A stretch of DNA of 10,989 nt from Rhodospirillales bacterium (lineage in GTDB: Bacteria > Pseudomonadota > Alphaproteobacteria > Rhodospirillales > JAOUPW01), in assembly GCA_029879665.1 (NCBI GenBank), contig JAOUPW010000024.1, forward strand, positions 1 through 10,989, read 5' to 3'. Shown here in pieces: positions 1 through 7,121 of the stretch. The notes beneath the pieces are model-generated. The model was not told the DNA's origin, did no database searches, and saw only the letters and a program-made list of their open reading frames with translations. Each line of letters opens with the position of its first letter. The stretch's first letter is position 1. The position numbers and the translations under genes are program-made.

Positions 1-981
1 GGCTTCGCCGATCACCACCAGGCGGCTTTGGCGCGCTTCGCCATCCCCCCACGACCGGTCGTAGTAACGCTCGATGCGGGGACCGGCGGCCTGGACCACG
101 TGACGCATGTCGCTGCCCGGCACATGAACGAAACCCTTGATGCGCAGGATCGGGTGATCGCGGATGGCGGCGGCGATGCGGGATTCAAGGGCCGCCGGAT
201 CGGCGACGTCGGCCAGGGCGACGATGAAGCTGTCGAAATCGTCGTGGTCGTGTTCGTCTTCACCGTCGTGGCACGACGGACGCGCCGCCAGGTCGTCTTC
301 CGCTGCCGCCTTCAGCCCCAGCAACACCTCGACGCTGACCCGGCCGTGGCGGGTGGAAAGAACGTGGACGCCCTCGCGCACCTGGGCGGTGATGTCGCTT
401 TTGACCCGGGCTTCCTCGCCATCGACCAACAGATCGGACTTGTTCAACAGGATCATGTCGGCGGCCAGTAATTGGTCGGTGAACACCTCTTCCAACGGGT
501 TATCGTGTTCGTACGATGGGTCGGCATCGCGTAGGGCCTGCACGGCCACGGGATCGTCGGCGAACAGTCCGGCGGCGACCGCCGGACCGTCGACCACGGC
601 GATGACGCCGTCGACCGTCACTTTCGAGCGCACTTCCGGCCAGGTGAAGGCCTTGATCAGCGGCTTGGGCAAGGCTAGGCCGGAAGTCTCAATCACGATG
701 TGATCGGGCGGCGTGTCCCGGTTGAGCAGGCTTTCCATGGTTGGCAGAAAGTCGTCGGCCACCGTGCAACAAATGCAACCGTTGGCCAGTTCCACGATGT
801 CGCCTTCGTCGCAGCTTTCGATGCCGCAGCCGGTGAGAATTTCACGGTCGATGCCAAGATCGCCGAATTCGTTGATGATCAGCGCGATCCGCCGCCCATC
901 GGCGTTTTCCAAAAGGTGACGGATCAAGGTGGTCTTGCCGGCGCCTAAAAAGCCGGAGATCACGGTAGCGGGAATTTTCAT
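1..981 (-). CDS. cobW: CobW-family GTPase / metallochaperone, 3' end cut by window edge
   Basis: G3E-family P-loop GTPase of the CobW type, associated with cobalt delivery during aerobic cobalamin synthesis. The visible 327 residues are in one open frame that runs off the left edge; family members are about 350 residues, so only the last few tens are missing. Seen: Walker A GFLGAGKT at 10-17, NEFGDLGID at 37-45, the metal-binding CxCC motif (GCICC, Cys69/71/72), ETSG at 98-101, the guanine-specificity motif NKSD at 180-183, and a His/Asp-rich loop (about 238-248, HDGEDEHDHDD) as is common before the CobW C-terminal domain. The C-terminal part (FVHVPG, then a run ending VVIGEA) matches the CobW_C domain. 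The ATG overlaps the stop of the preceding cobU gene by four bases (ATGA), pointing to translational coupling. The role in cobalt insertion is family knowledge; the identification as CobW rather than another G3E member rests on the cob neighbours. Confidence 0.93.
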   Translation of the reverse strand, partial: MKIPATVISGFLGAGKTTLIRHLLENADGRRIALIINEFGDLGIDREILTGCGIESCDEGDIVELANGCICCTVADDFLPTMESLLNRDTPPDHIVIETSGLALPKPLIKAFTWPEVRSKVTVDGVIAVVDGPAVAAGLFADDPVAVQALRDADPSYEHDNPLEEVFTDQLLAADMILLNKSDLLVDGEEARVKSDITAQVREGVHVLSTRHGRVSVEVLLGLKAAAEDDLAARPSCHDGEDEHDHDDFDSFIVALADVADPAALESRIAAAIRDHPILRIKGFVHVPGSDMRHVVQAAGPRIERYYDRSWGDGEARQSRLVVIGEA

Positions 982-1514
982 GACGTTTCTTCTTTTACGG
1001 TTACCGGTATTCCCGCCACGACCAACACGACACGCTTGGCGGCGGCGGCGACTGTCTGGTTCATGGCCCCGGCGGCGTCGAGATAGGCCCGCGCAAGCGC
1101 ATTGGCGGGAATGACACCGAGGCCGGTTTCGCTGCTGACCATCACTACCGGAAAAGTAAGGGTTTTGACGACGGCGACAAGGCCTGCGGTTTCTTCAGCC
1201 ACATCCCGGCCGGCGGCCAGCAGGTTGGCGGCCCAGATGGAAAGGCAGTCCACCAGCACCGGCACCCCGCCATCCAGCGCCTTCAGGGCGCCCGCCAGAT
1301 CGAGGGGTTCCTCAACGGTGGTCCAGGACGCGCCCCGGCGCTGTCGATGGATTTCGATTCGCGCCGCCATTTCCCGGTCGCCGGCTTCCGCCGTCGCCAC
1401 ATAAACCGCAACCCTATCGTGGCCGATCAGGCTTTCCGCATAGGCACTTTTGCCCGAACGCTGCCCCCCCAGAACCAGGGTCAGCGGCGCCAGGGAGGCG
1501 GGAGTAAGAACCAT
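978..1514 (-). CDS. cobU: Adenosylcobinamide kinase / adenosylcobinamide-phosphate guanylyltransferase
   Basis: Bifunctional cytoplasmic enzyme (CobU in Salmonella naming, CobP in Pseudomonas naming) that phosphorylates adenosylcobinamide and then adds GMP to give adenosyl-GDP-cobinamide, the substrate of CobS. The protein is 178 residues, the usual size. Seen: P-loop GGQRSGKS at 16-23, VYVATAEAGD at 38-46 followed by the segment ending IEIHRQRR, whose His56 matches the guanylylated histidine of the family, the VDCLSIWAANLL block at 88-99 (family DCLTLW..NLL), and GLGVIPANALAR at 131-142. The family usually has SNEVG before that last block; here it reads SSETG, a mild divergence. The start has GGGGAG about eight bases upstream. 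The gene begins 21 bases after the cobC-like stop, and its TGA overlaps the cobW ATG, so it sits in a tight operon. Confidence 0.95.
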   Translation of the reverse strand: MVLTPASLAPLTLVLGGQRSGKSAYAESLIGHDRVAVYVATAEAGDREMAARIEIHRQRRGASWTTVEEPLDLAGALKALDGGVPVLVDCLSIWAANLLAAGRDVAEETAGLVAVVKTLTFPVVMVSSETGLGVIPANALARAYLDAAGAMNQTVAAAAKRVVLVVAGIPVTVKEETS

Positions 1515-1535
1515 CCTATACGCTCCCCACCAACG

Positions 1536-2183
1536 CTACCGCGGCGGCCGGTTGAGAACGTTCACCCGCCAGACACCGCCCAGGCCCTGGAGAATGCGTT
1601 CCGGCACATGGTCAAGCCGGGTCAGCGACAGGTTGTCGATGCGCACCGCGATGGCGTGTTCCGGCGGCAGGGCGAGGGCGAGGGCGACGGCGGCGCGAAT
1701 GGTGCCGCCATGGGTAACGGCGACGATGTCGCGACCACGGTGAGTGTCGTTAAGCCGGTCGATGACGGCGGCAACCCGGGCGATCAGATCGGCGAAGCTT
1801 TCGCCGCCGGGGGGCGGAGTTTCCAGCGGGCTGTGCCAGAATTTTTCATGAACTTTCCCGTCGGCGGTTTTGATGTCGTCCCAGGTCGAACCTTCCCAAT
1901 CGCCGAAGCTCTGTTCGGCGAAATCCACTTCTTCCAGCGGCTCCGGCGCCACCAGGCCGGCGGCGCGGATGGTCGCCGCCGTCGCCTTGGCCCGCTGCAA
2001 ATGACTGGTCACCCAGACCGCGCCCTCGGGCAGAAGCCCGGCCAGCGCCCTGAAAGAATCTTCGTCGGAAGTATCGCAAGGCACGTCCCGCTGGCCGTAG
2101 ATACGCCCACCGTAATCCACCACCGGGGCATGACGCACCCACCACCATCTGGTCACTTTATTACTATCCATTTGCTCCGCCAT
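1536..2183 (-). CDS. cobC: Histidine phosphatase family protein, probable alpha-ribazole phosphatase
   Basis: 215-residue member of the histidine phosphatase (phosphoglycerate mutase-like) superfamily. Position inside the cob operon suggests it removes the 5'-phosphate from alpha-ribazole phosphate or adenosylcobalamin phosphate, the CobC role. Seen: phosphohistidine motif VRHAP with His18, Arg64 in HLQR followed by a TA segment, an acidic candidate Glu90 in FAEQSFGDWEG, and the second catalytic histidine in THGG (His158). The usual RHG is RHA here. PPGGESFADL at 124-133 is typical of this alphaproteobacterial branch. The gene starts four bases after the cobS stop. A second ATG at 2171 (MDSNK) is possible, but the 2183 start keeps the tight operon spacing. 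The superfamily assignment is firm; the exact substrate is inferred from neighbours. Confidence 0.85.
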   Translation of the reverse strand: MAEQMDSNKVTRWWWVRHAPVVDYGGRIYGQRDVPCDTSDEDSFRALAGLLPEGAVWVTSHLQRAKATAATIRAAGLVAPEPLEEVDFAEQSFGDWEGSTWDDIKTADGKVHEKFWHSPLETPPPGGESFADLIARVAAVIDRLNDTHRGRDIVAVTHGGTIRAAVALALALPPEHAIAVRIDNLSLTRLDHVPERILQGLGGVWRVNVLNRPPR

Positions 2184-2187
2184 ACGT

Positions 2188-3060
2188 TCAGCCCGCCGCC
2201 GCCGCGATTAAAAGGGAAATTTCCGCCAGTTGCTGGTACGCACCGAGCACATCGCCGGTTTGGCCGCCGATCTGGGCGCGGGCGATGACGGAAAACAGAA
2301 TGAACACCCCGGCCACCGTAGCCAAGGCAAAAAATCCGCTGAACGCGCCCAGCAGCAACAGCACCGCCAGACCACCGATGATGCCGGCCAAGAAGATATC
2401 CCTGTCCGCCGGTTTTCCTGCCGCCGCGCCCAAGCCTTCATCGCGGGCGGGCGGCAGCACGGCCATGGCCAGGGGAAGCACGGCGCGCGATGCCATGGCG
2501 GCGGCGACCATGGCCGCGAGGGCCGCCGCCGTGCCGGCATTGGCGGCGACGCCGGCGATGAGGGTGGCGCGCAGACCGAGGCTAAGCACCAGGGCGAGGA
2601 CGCCGTAAGTGCCGATCCGGGAATCGCGCATGATGGCGAGCTTATCTTCCCGGTTCCTGCCGCCGCCGAATCCGTCGGCGACATCCGCCAGACCGTCTTC
2701 GTGCAGGGCACCGGTCACCAGCGCCGACGCCCCCAAGGCCGCAAGTGCGGCGGCCAGAGGCGCCAGGCCGATCAGTTCGGCCGCCATATAGACCGCCGCC
2801 GCAACCCCGCCGACGCCAAGCCCGATTAGGGGAAAGGCACGGGCGGCTTCACTTAAAGGCCGCGCCCCGTTGGTTTCATTCAGCCGGATCGGCAGGCGGG
2901 TCAAAAAGAACGCCACCAGAGCCAGGTCCGAACCCCAGCCTTTTAAAATGCCCCGATCGATGCCCAGGCCGAACCCATTGGCGAATCCCCGGTTCACGGA
3001 TTCGGTCAAATCCTTGCCCGTGCGTTTCAGTTTTTCACCGATTTCGCTGACGTCCGGCAT
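2188..3060 (-). CDS. cobS: Adenosylcobinamide-GDP ribazoletransferase (cobalamin synthase)
   Basis: Polytopic inner-membrane enzyme (CobS; CobV in Pseudomonas naming) that joins adenosyl-GDP-cobinamide to alpha-ribazole or its phosphate to make adenosylcobalamin (phosphate). Protein of 290 residues. Seen: FLTRLP at 52-57, the hallmark HEDGLADVADGFGGG at 120-134 whose acidic residues bind the metal, MRDSRIGTYG at 144-153, several hydrophobic Ala/Leu/Gly-rich segments (about 77-115, 152-202 and 222-262), and the conserved C-terminal GGQTGDVLGA at 265-274. The frame stays open upstream to 3381, but that part overlaps cobT and is not CobS-like. The ATG at 3060 has AGGAAAAGG upstream. Even so, about 50 residues precede the first conserved block, more than the roughly 250-residue enterobacterial enzyme carries. 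First gene of the minus-strand cob operon. Confidence 0.93.
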   Translation of the reverse strand: MPDVSEIGEKLKRTGKDLTESVNRGFANGFGLGIDRGILKGWGSDLALVAFFLTRLPIRLNETNGARPLSEAARAFPLIGLGVGGVAAAVYMAAELIGLAPLAAALAALGASALVTGALHEDGLADVADGFGGGRNREDKLAIMRDSRIGTYGVLALVLSLGLRATLIAGVAANAGTAAALAAMVAAAMASRAVLPLAMAVLPPARDEGLGAAAGKPADRDIFLAGIIGGLAVLLLLGAFSGFFALATVAGVFILFSVIARAQIGGQTGDVLGAYQQLAEISLLIAAAAG

Positions 3061-3088
3061 GGAGTTTCGGGCCTTTTCCTCAAGGTGT

Positions 3089-3117
3089 TTGGTCGAAAGA
3101 ATTTTATCCGTTATAGC
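3089..3117 (+). promoter_or_regulatory. Possible sigma-70-like promoter for cobT
   Basis: In the 91-base gap between the divergent cobS and cobT starts, TTGGTC at 3089-3094 and TATAGC at 3112-3117 are separated by 17 bases, about 35 bases before the cobT ATG. The match to consensus is partial and no operator or riboswitch is recognisable. Weak inference. Confidence 0.25.
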
Positions 3118-3151
3118 TGTCGGCCATCTTATCAGAAAGGCCCTCCCCGCA

Positions 3152-4177
3152 ATGAACTCTATTCCCGCCGTCAAAACGCTTGATGACGTTCGCGCGCTGC
3201 TCCGCGATCTTCCCGGCCCAGACAAGACGGCGGCGGAAGCGGCGGAAGCCCGCGAACCGCAACTGACCAAGCCCCGGGGCTCCCTGGGGCGGCTGGAGGA
3301 ACTGGCCCAATGGCTGGCGGCCTGGCAGGGGACCCATCCGCCGGCCATGGATAATCCGGCGGCAAACGTCTTCGCCGGCAATCATGGAGTCACGGAGCAG
3401 GGCGTTTCCGCCTTTCCCGCGGAGGTTACCCATCAGATGGTGGCCAACTTCGAACATGGCGGTGCAGCCATCAATCAACTATGCAAAACCTTCGGCATCC
3501 GGCTTCGGGTCGAGGCACTTGACCTGGACACTCCCGTCCGCGATTTCACCCGCGCCCCGGCCATGACCGACTCGGAATGCGCCCGGGCCATGATGTTGGG
3601 CATGGAAACGGTACCGGATGCGGCGAATGTTTTGTGCCTGGGCGAAATGGGGATCGGCAACACCACTTCGGCCGCCGCCATCGCCTTTGGCCTTTACGGC
3701 GGCGACGCCCAGATGTGGACCGGGCCCGGCACCGGGGTCAGCGGGAAGGCGCTTTCCAACAAGGCCGTTGTCGTAGGCGACGGCGTGCGCCTGCATAAAG
3801 ACGCAATGCGCGACGGCCTGGAGGTGCTGCGCTGTTTGGGCGGGCGAGAACTGGCGGCCATCGCCGGCGCGGTGATCGGCGCGCGGCTGAAAAAAATTCC
3901 GGTGTTGCTTGACGGCTATGTTTCTACCGCTGCCGCCGCCCCTTTGCAGACGGTCAACCCGGCGGCGCTGGACCATTGCCAGGTGGCCCATGTCTCGGCC
4001 GAGCCCAGCCATCGTCTGTTGGTCGAAAAAATCGGCAAGCATCCGCTCCTGGATCTGGGCATGCGCCTGGGCGAAGCCTCGGGCGCGGCGCTGGCAGTGG
4101 GCATCCTTAAGGCCGCCGTCAACTGCCACGCCGGCATGGCGACCTTCGCCGAAGCCGGGGTCAGCGACGCGGACTGA
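3152..4177 (+). CDS. cobT: Nicotinate-nucleotide--dimethylbenzimidazole phosphoribosyltransferase
   Basis: Cytoplasmic enzyme (CobT in Salmonella naming; CobU in Pseudomonas) that transfers the ribose phosphate of nicotinate mononucleotide to 5,6-dimethylbenzimidazole, giving alpha-ribazole phosphate for the lower loop of B12. Protein of 341 residues against about 350 for the family. Seen: LTKPRGSLGRLEELA near the N terminus, FAGNHGVTEQGVSAFP (about 73-88), GEMGIGNTTSAAA at 164-176, the GPGTGVSG segment, LLDGYVSTAAA, HVSAEPSH, and the C-terminal FAEAGVSDAD in which Glu334 corresponds to the general-base glutamate of Salmonella CobT. The frame is open upstream to 2870, but that stretch is antisense to cobS; the ATG at 3152 is the start that fits the family and has AAGG about 12 bases upstream. 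It is divergent from the cobS operon and ends 12 bases before the convergent ABC permease stop. Confidence 0.96.
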   Translation: MNSIPAVKTLDDVRALLRDLPGPDKTAAEAAEAREPQLTKPRGSLGRLEELAQWLAAWQGTHPPAMDNPAANVFAGNHGVTEQGVSAFPAEVTHQMVANFEHGGAAINQLCKTFGIRLRVEALDLDTPVRDFTRAPAMTDSECARAMMLGMETVPDAANVLCLGEMGIGNTTSAAAIAFGLYGGDAQMWTGPGTGVSGKALSNKAVVVGDGVRLHKDAMRDGLEVLRCLGGRELAAIAGAVIGARLKKIPVLLDGYVSTAAAAPLQTVNPAALDHCQVAHVSAEPSHRLLVEKIGKHPLLDLGMRLGEASGAALAVGILKAAVNCHAGMATFAEAGVSDAD

Positions 4178-4189
4178 GGCTTACTTTCC

Positions 4190-5020
4190 CTATTCCCCCT
4201 GTTGCAGCAGCAGCCCCTTGACGCGGGCAATGCGGAACATGTGCAGGAAAAAGCCGGTGGTGGCGGCAAGGTAAAGCACATTGAGTCCAGCCGCGTTGAG
4301 GAACAGATCCATGCGGAAGGTATCTTCGAACAACACCGCGCGCATGCCTTCAAACACATGGGACGACGGCAGCGCCAGGGCGACAGGCTGCAACCAGGTG
4401 GGCAGGGTTTCAATGGGGTAGTAGATGCCTGAAAATGGCGCGACCAGGAAGATGCCGAGCCAGCAAAGCGATTCCGCACCCATGCCGAAGCGCAGCACCA
4501 GGGCCGAAACCAACAGCCCGACACTCCAGCCCATAACCAGAAGGTTGACGAAAAAAGCGGCCAGCGGCGGTCCCAGTTGAAACACCCAGACGTCGTAGAG
4601 CGGCATCGCCAAAAACGCCGCCGGCGCCACGCTGATCAGGGTGCGGATGGCGCTCATCGCGGTCAGGGACGCCACCAGTTCATAGGGGCGGAGCGGGCTG
4701 ACGAACAGGGAGCCCAGGTTGCGCGACCAGATTTCCTCGATGAACGACAGGGATAGGCCAAGATTGGACCGGAACAGCACGTCCCACAATAAGACAGCGC
4801 TGATCAGCACGCCGGCAGATTCCGCCACCCAGGAACTGTGGCCGAGGAAAAACTTGGTGATGAACCCCCACAGGATCATCTGCATGGTCGGCCAATAGGC
4901 CAGCTCCAGCACTCGCGGCCAGGAACCGCGCAGAATATAAAGATGCCTGAGAATCATGGCGCCGAGGCGGCGCCAGGAAAAGAGCGCCGCCGGCGCGTGG
5001 ATGTCCTTTTCCCGGCTCAT
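4190..5020 (-). CDS. ABC-2 type transporter permease
   Basis: Inner-membrane permease of the ABC-2 export superfamily, 276 residues. Seen: about six hydrophobic segments (roughly 43-60, 68-84, 117-140, 150-176, 184-201 and 242-262), an amphipathic FIEEIWSRNLGSLFVSPLRPYE stretch (93-114, typical of ABC-2 coupling regions), and the characteristic PFSGIYYPIETLPTWLQ block at 195-211 followed by LPSSHVFEGMR, as in export permeases of the NodJ/YadH/DrrB kind. The frame extends upstream to 5089, but the ATG at 5020 is chosen because it overlaps the stop of the upstream ATPase gene as ATGA, the classic coupled arrangement. It forms one exporter with that ATPase. The substrate cannot be told from the sequence; drugs, lipids, polysaccharides or small molecules are all possible. 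The convergent cobT end gives no evidence of a B12 link. Confidence 0.88.
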   Translation of the reverse strand: MSREKDIHAPAALFSWRRLGAMILRHLYILRGSWPRVLELAYWPTMQMILWGFITKFFLGHSSWVAESAGVLISAVLLWDVLFRSNLGLSLSFIEEIWSRNLGSLFVSPLRPYELVASLTAMSAIRTLISVAPAAFLAMPLYDVWVFQLGPPLAAFFVNLLVMGWSVGLLVSALVLRFGMGAESLCWLGIFLVAPFSGIYYPIETLPTWLQPVALALPSSHVFEGMRAVLFEDTFRMDLFLNAAGLNVLYLAATTGFFLHMFRIARVKGLLLQQGE

Positions 5021-5781
5021 GACGCGCTCCTGGCAGCGGAATCGCGTTTGCGGGCAATATCGAGAAACACCTGCTCCAGCGTGTCGCAACCGAATCGGCT
5101 GATCAACTCGCGAGGCGAGCCGCGGTCGACAATGGCGCCGTTCTTCATCATCAGCACCATGTCGGCGAGCCGTTCCACCTCGGCCATGTTGTGGGACGCC
5201 AACACGATGGTCGCGCCCGTGCGCCGCTTATAGGCTTCGAGATGGCCGCGCACCCAATCGCCAGTATCCGGATCCAGGGAGGCGGTCGGTTCGTCCAGCA
5301 ACAAAAGGTCCGGTTCATTCAACAAGGCCTTGGCCAGCGCGACACGGGTTTTCTGTCCGGCCGACAGGATGCCGGTGGGCCGGTCGAGAAACTCAACAAC
5401 TTCCATGTCACGGGCAACGCTCTGCACCCGCTCCCGGGCCCGGTTGACTCCGTACAGATTGGCATAGACGTTGAGGTTTTCGCGCACCGTCAGGCGCCGG
5501 GGCATGTCCACATACGGCGAGGAAAAATTCATCCGCGGCAGCACCCGGTAACGATGCCGCAGCATGTCTTCGCCGAAGATGGTGACGGAACCCGACGTCG
5601 GCAGCAACAGGCCGAGAAGAATGGAAAGGGTCGTCGTTTTACCGGCGCCGTTGCCGCCGAGAAAAGCGGTGGTCGACCCGGCATCGATGGCAAACGACAG
5701 AGAACTGATCGCGGTGACGGAATCGAACCGCTTGGTCAGATCCCGGGCAGAGACAACGGTTTCTCTTTTGCTTCCGGACAT
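5017..5781 (-). CDS. ABC-2 exporter ATP-binding protein
   Basis: Cytoplasmic nucleotide-binding subunit (CcmA/NodI-like group) that powers the permease encoded just downstream. Protein of 254 residues. Seen: Walker A GGNGAGKT at 42-49, signature LSAGQ at 139-143 (LSGGQ in most), Walker B LLLLDEP at 159-165, D-loop SLD at 168-170, and switch histidine His197 in ASHNM. At the expected Q-loop the sequence is RMNFSSPYVD (83-92), so Asn85 stands where the catalytic glutamine normally is. I recall this RMNFSSPY wording from a branch of these ATPases, so it may be a subfamily trait rather than damage. Start: the ATG at 5781 has AGG six bases upstream; an in-frame TTG at 5787 is possible but has no room for a ribosome binding site. 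The 56-62 bases upstream, after the degenerate EAL gene, probably hold its promoter, but no clear boxes are visible. Confidence 0.92.
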   Translation of the reverse strand: MSGSKRETVVSARDLTKRFDSVTAISSLSFAIDAGSTTAFLGGNGAGKTTTLSILLGLLLPTSGSVTIFGEDMLRHRYRVLPRMNFSSPYVDMPRRLTVRENLNVYANLYGVNRARERVQSVARDMEVVEFLDRPTGILSAGQKTRVALAKALLNEPDLLLLDEPTASLDPDTGDWVRGHLEAYKRRTGATIVLASHNMAEVERLADMVLMMKNGAIVDRGSPRELISRFGCDTLEQVFLDIARKRDSAARSAS

Positions 5782-5843
5782 GGGCAACCTAGTGGATAAA
5801 ATCTAACATATTTGCAGTGGGTGTGCTTCGTGCTGAAAATTAC

Positions 5844-7121
5844 TTAACGGTAAGACCGGGGCCTTTTGACCTTGAGCAGTTCACGGCGTCGTAAATCATC
5901 GGCGTGGATGGTTTCGATCTGTCGCCCTTGGAACAGCACGATACCGACCGTGTGGCCGAAACGGATAGCCTCTTCGCTGTCAACCCGGCACATGATGACC
6001 CGGCCCGACCCGGCCCGGGCAATGAGCCGCCGCAGATGGTCGATCTCTTCCTCTTCGAAATCCATCATTGAATAATGCCAGATCATTTTTATGAAATCGG
6101 CGCCAAGGCGCTCACGATCAACCAACGGCAAGGTCATATGCGTCAACCCATCAATGCAAACCCGATAGCCTTTATCCTGCACGAATTCCCGGGCGAACAT
6201 GTAGGCGCCCAAATCGGCGAAGACATCGACCTTCTGCAATTCAACGATCATGGCCCCCCGGCGGCTGGCGGGAATGCCGTCGTTAAAATCCTGAAACTGT
6301 TGCGACAGAAGGGTTGAAACATTCATATTGCAGCTGATGTCACCTTCAATGGCGGGGCCGTCATTCTTGTTCAACATGGAGAGCATGCGCCGGTCCAGCG
6401 TTTCCGTCAGATGCTGAAACAGCCACCGGTTGGACGTCAGGTTGACGCCGGGAATCAGCGTTTCCTGCAGATCCTTGATCGAAATAAACAACTCACTGAA
6501 AAGCGCGTCGGGAATCATATCCGGGCCGATACCGCACACGAACTGACGCCGCACCATGTTGGACAGATCGGCGCGGACCAAAGCCTGTTCAATCCGCTCG
6601 AGAACGGCCGGAGTCAAGGGCTCTCCGGTTTCCTGTTTATCCTTCAGCGCCTGACGGGTATTGACCCGTTTGCGTTCTTTTTCCTCTTCCTGTTTCTGTT
6701 CAATATCCACCAGGCTTTGAACAAGGTAGAAAAATTCATCGTACTGGGTTTCAACGTTGTACCAGGTATCGAAAACCAGATTGGAATCTTCCTCTTCCAC
6801 CAACAACGGATCATCGCTGAAAAGAAAATGAATCCTTTGCACCACGGTTTCAACCTGGATCTGGGATTCGGATTTGTAAATAAATACGAGATCCGAATTG
6901 CGCAGGGTGAAAAGCTGTCCCTGCATGGATTGGACCAAGGGCTCGAAACTGCTGGCGGCGGCGCGGATGTGTTGTTCGCGGCGGTTGTAAGGCTGCAGCC
7001 CCGATAGGTGAAGATGCACGGAGCCCCGGCCGTGCCTGTGCTTTTCCAGTCGGCGGGCGTAATCCAGGAGCAGGGCTTCCTGCCCGCCGCCGCGCCCTGA
7101 AATGTTCGGCGACATCGCCAT
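5844..7121 (-). CDS. Degenerate GGDEF-like/EAL-like protein, second of a tandem pair
   Basis: 425-residue protein, probably cytoplasmic (no signal peptide or membrane segment). The N-terminal half (about 35-105) has the outline of a GGDEF fold, HLHLSGLQPYNRREQ then a stretch ending LRNSDLVFIY, with NSDLVF where GGDEF would be. A charged, probably coiled-coil linker (139-165, rich in Glu/Lys/Gln) follows. The C-terminal half (about 186-410) follows an EAL phosphodiesterase layout with key motifs changed: no EAL (SELFIS at 209-214), NVS at 267-269 kept, ELQKVD instead of ELTE, DGLTHMTL (324-331) instead of DDFGTGYSSL, KMIW instead of KID, RVDSE (379-383) instead of EGVET, and QG at 398-399 kept. 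Catalysis on cyclic di-GMP is therefore unlikely; ligand or partner binding is possible. The start at 7121 shares one base with the upstream gene's stop (TGATG); the frame extends to 7208 but that part overlaps the neighbour. Function unknown. Confidence 0.82.
   Translation of the reverse strand: MAMSPNISGRGGGQEALLLDYARRLEKHRHGRGSVHLHLSGLQPYNRREQHIRAAASSFEPLVQSMQGQLFTLRNSDLVFIYKSESQIQVETVVQRIHFLFSDDPLLVEEEDSNLVFDTWYNVETQYDEFFYLVQSLVDIEQKQEEEKERKRVNTRQALKDKQETGEPLTPAVLERIEQALVRADLSNMVRRQFVCGIGPDMIPDALFSELFISIKDLQETLIPGVNLTSNRWLFQHLTETLDRRMLSMLNKNDGPAIEGDISCNMNVSTLLSQQFQDFNDGIPASRRGAMIVELQKVDVFADLGAYMFAREFVQDKGYRVCIDGLTHMTLPLVDRERLGADFIKMIWHYSMMDFEEEEIDHLRRLIARAGSGRVIMCRVDSEEAIRFGHTVGIVLFQGRQIETIHADDLRRRELLKVKRPRSYR

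Noticed and set aside
1347..2288. Long plus-strand open frame of 313 codons
   Set aside because: It lies antisense to cobU and the cobC-like gene, both with full family motifs, and its translation has the low-complexity Gly/Arg/Pro make-up of a GC-rich shadow.
2870..3151. Upstream extension of the cobT frame
   Set aside because: It is antisense to cobS, and the CobT family begins near the ATG at 3152.
3061..3381. Upstream extension of the cobS frame giving a 397-residue protein
   Set aside because: The extra 107 residues are antisense to the start of cobT, have no CobS-like content and look like a reading-frame shadow.
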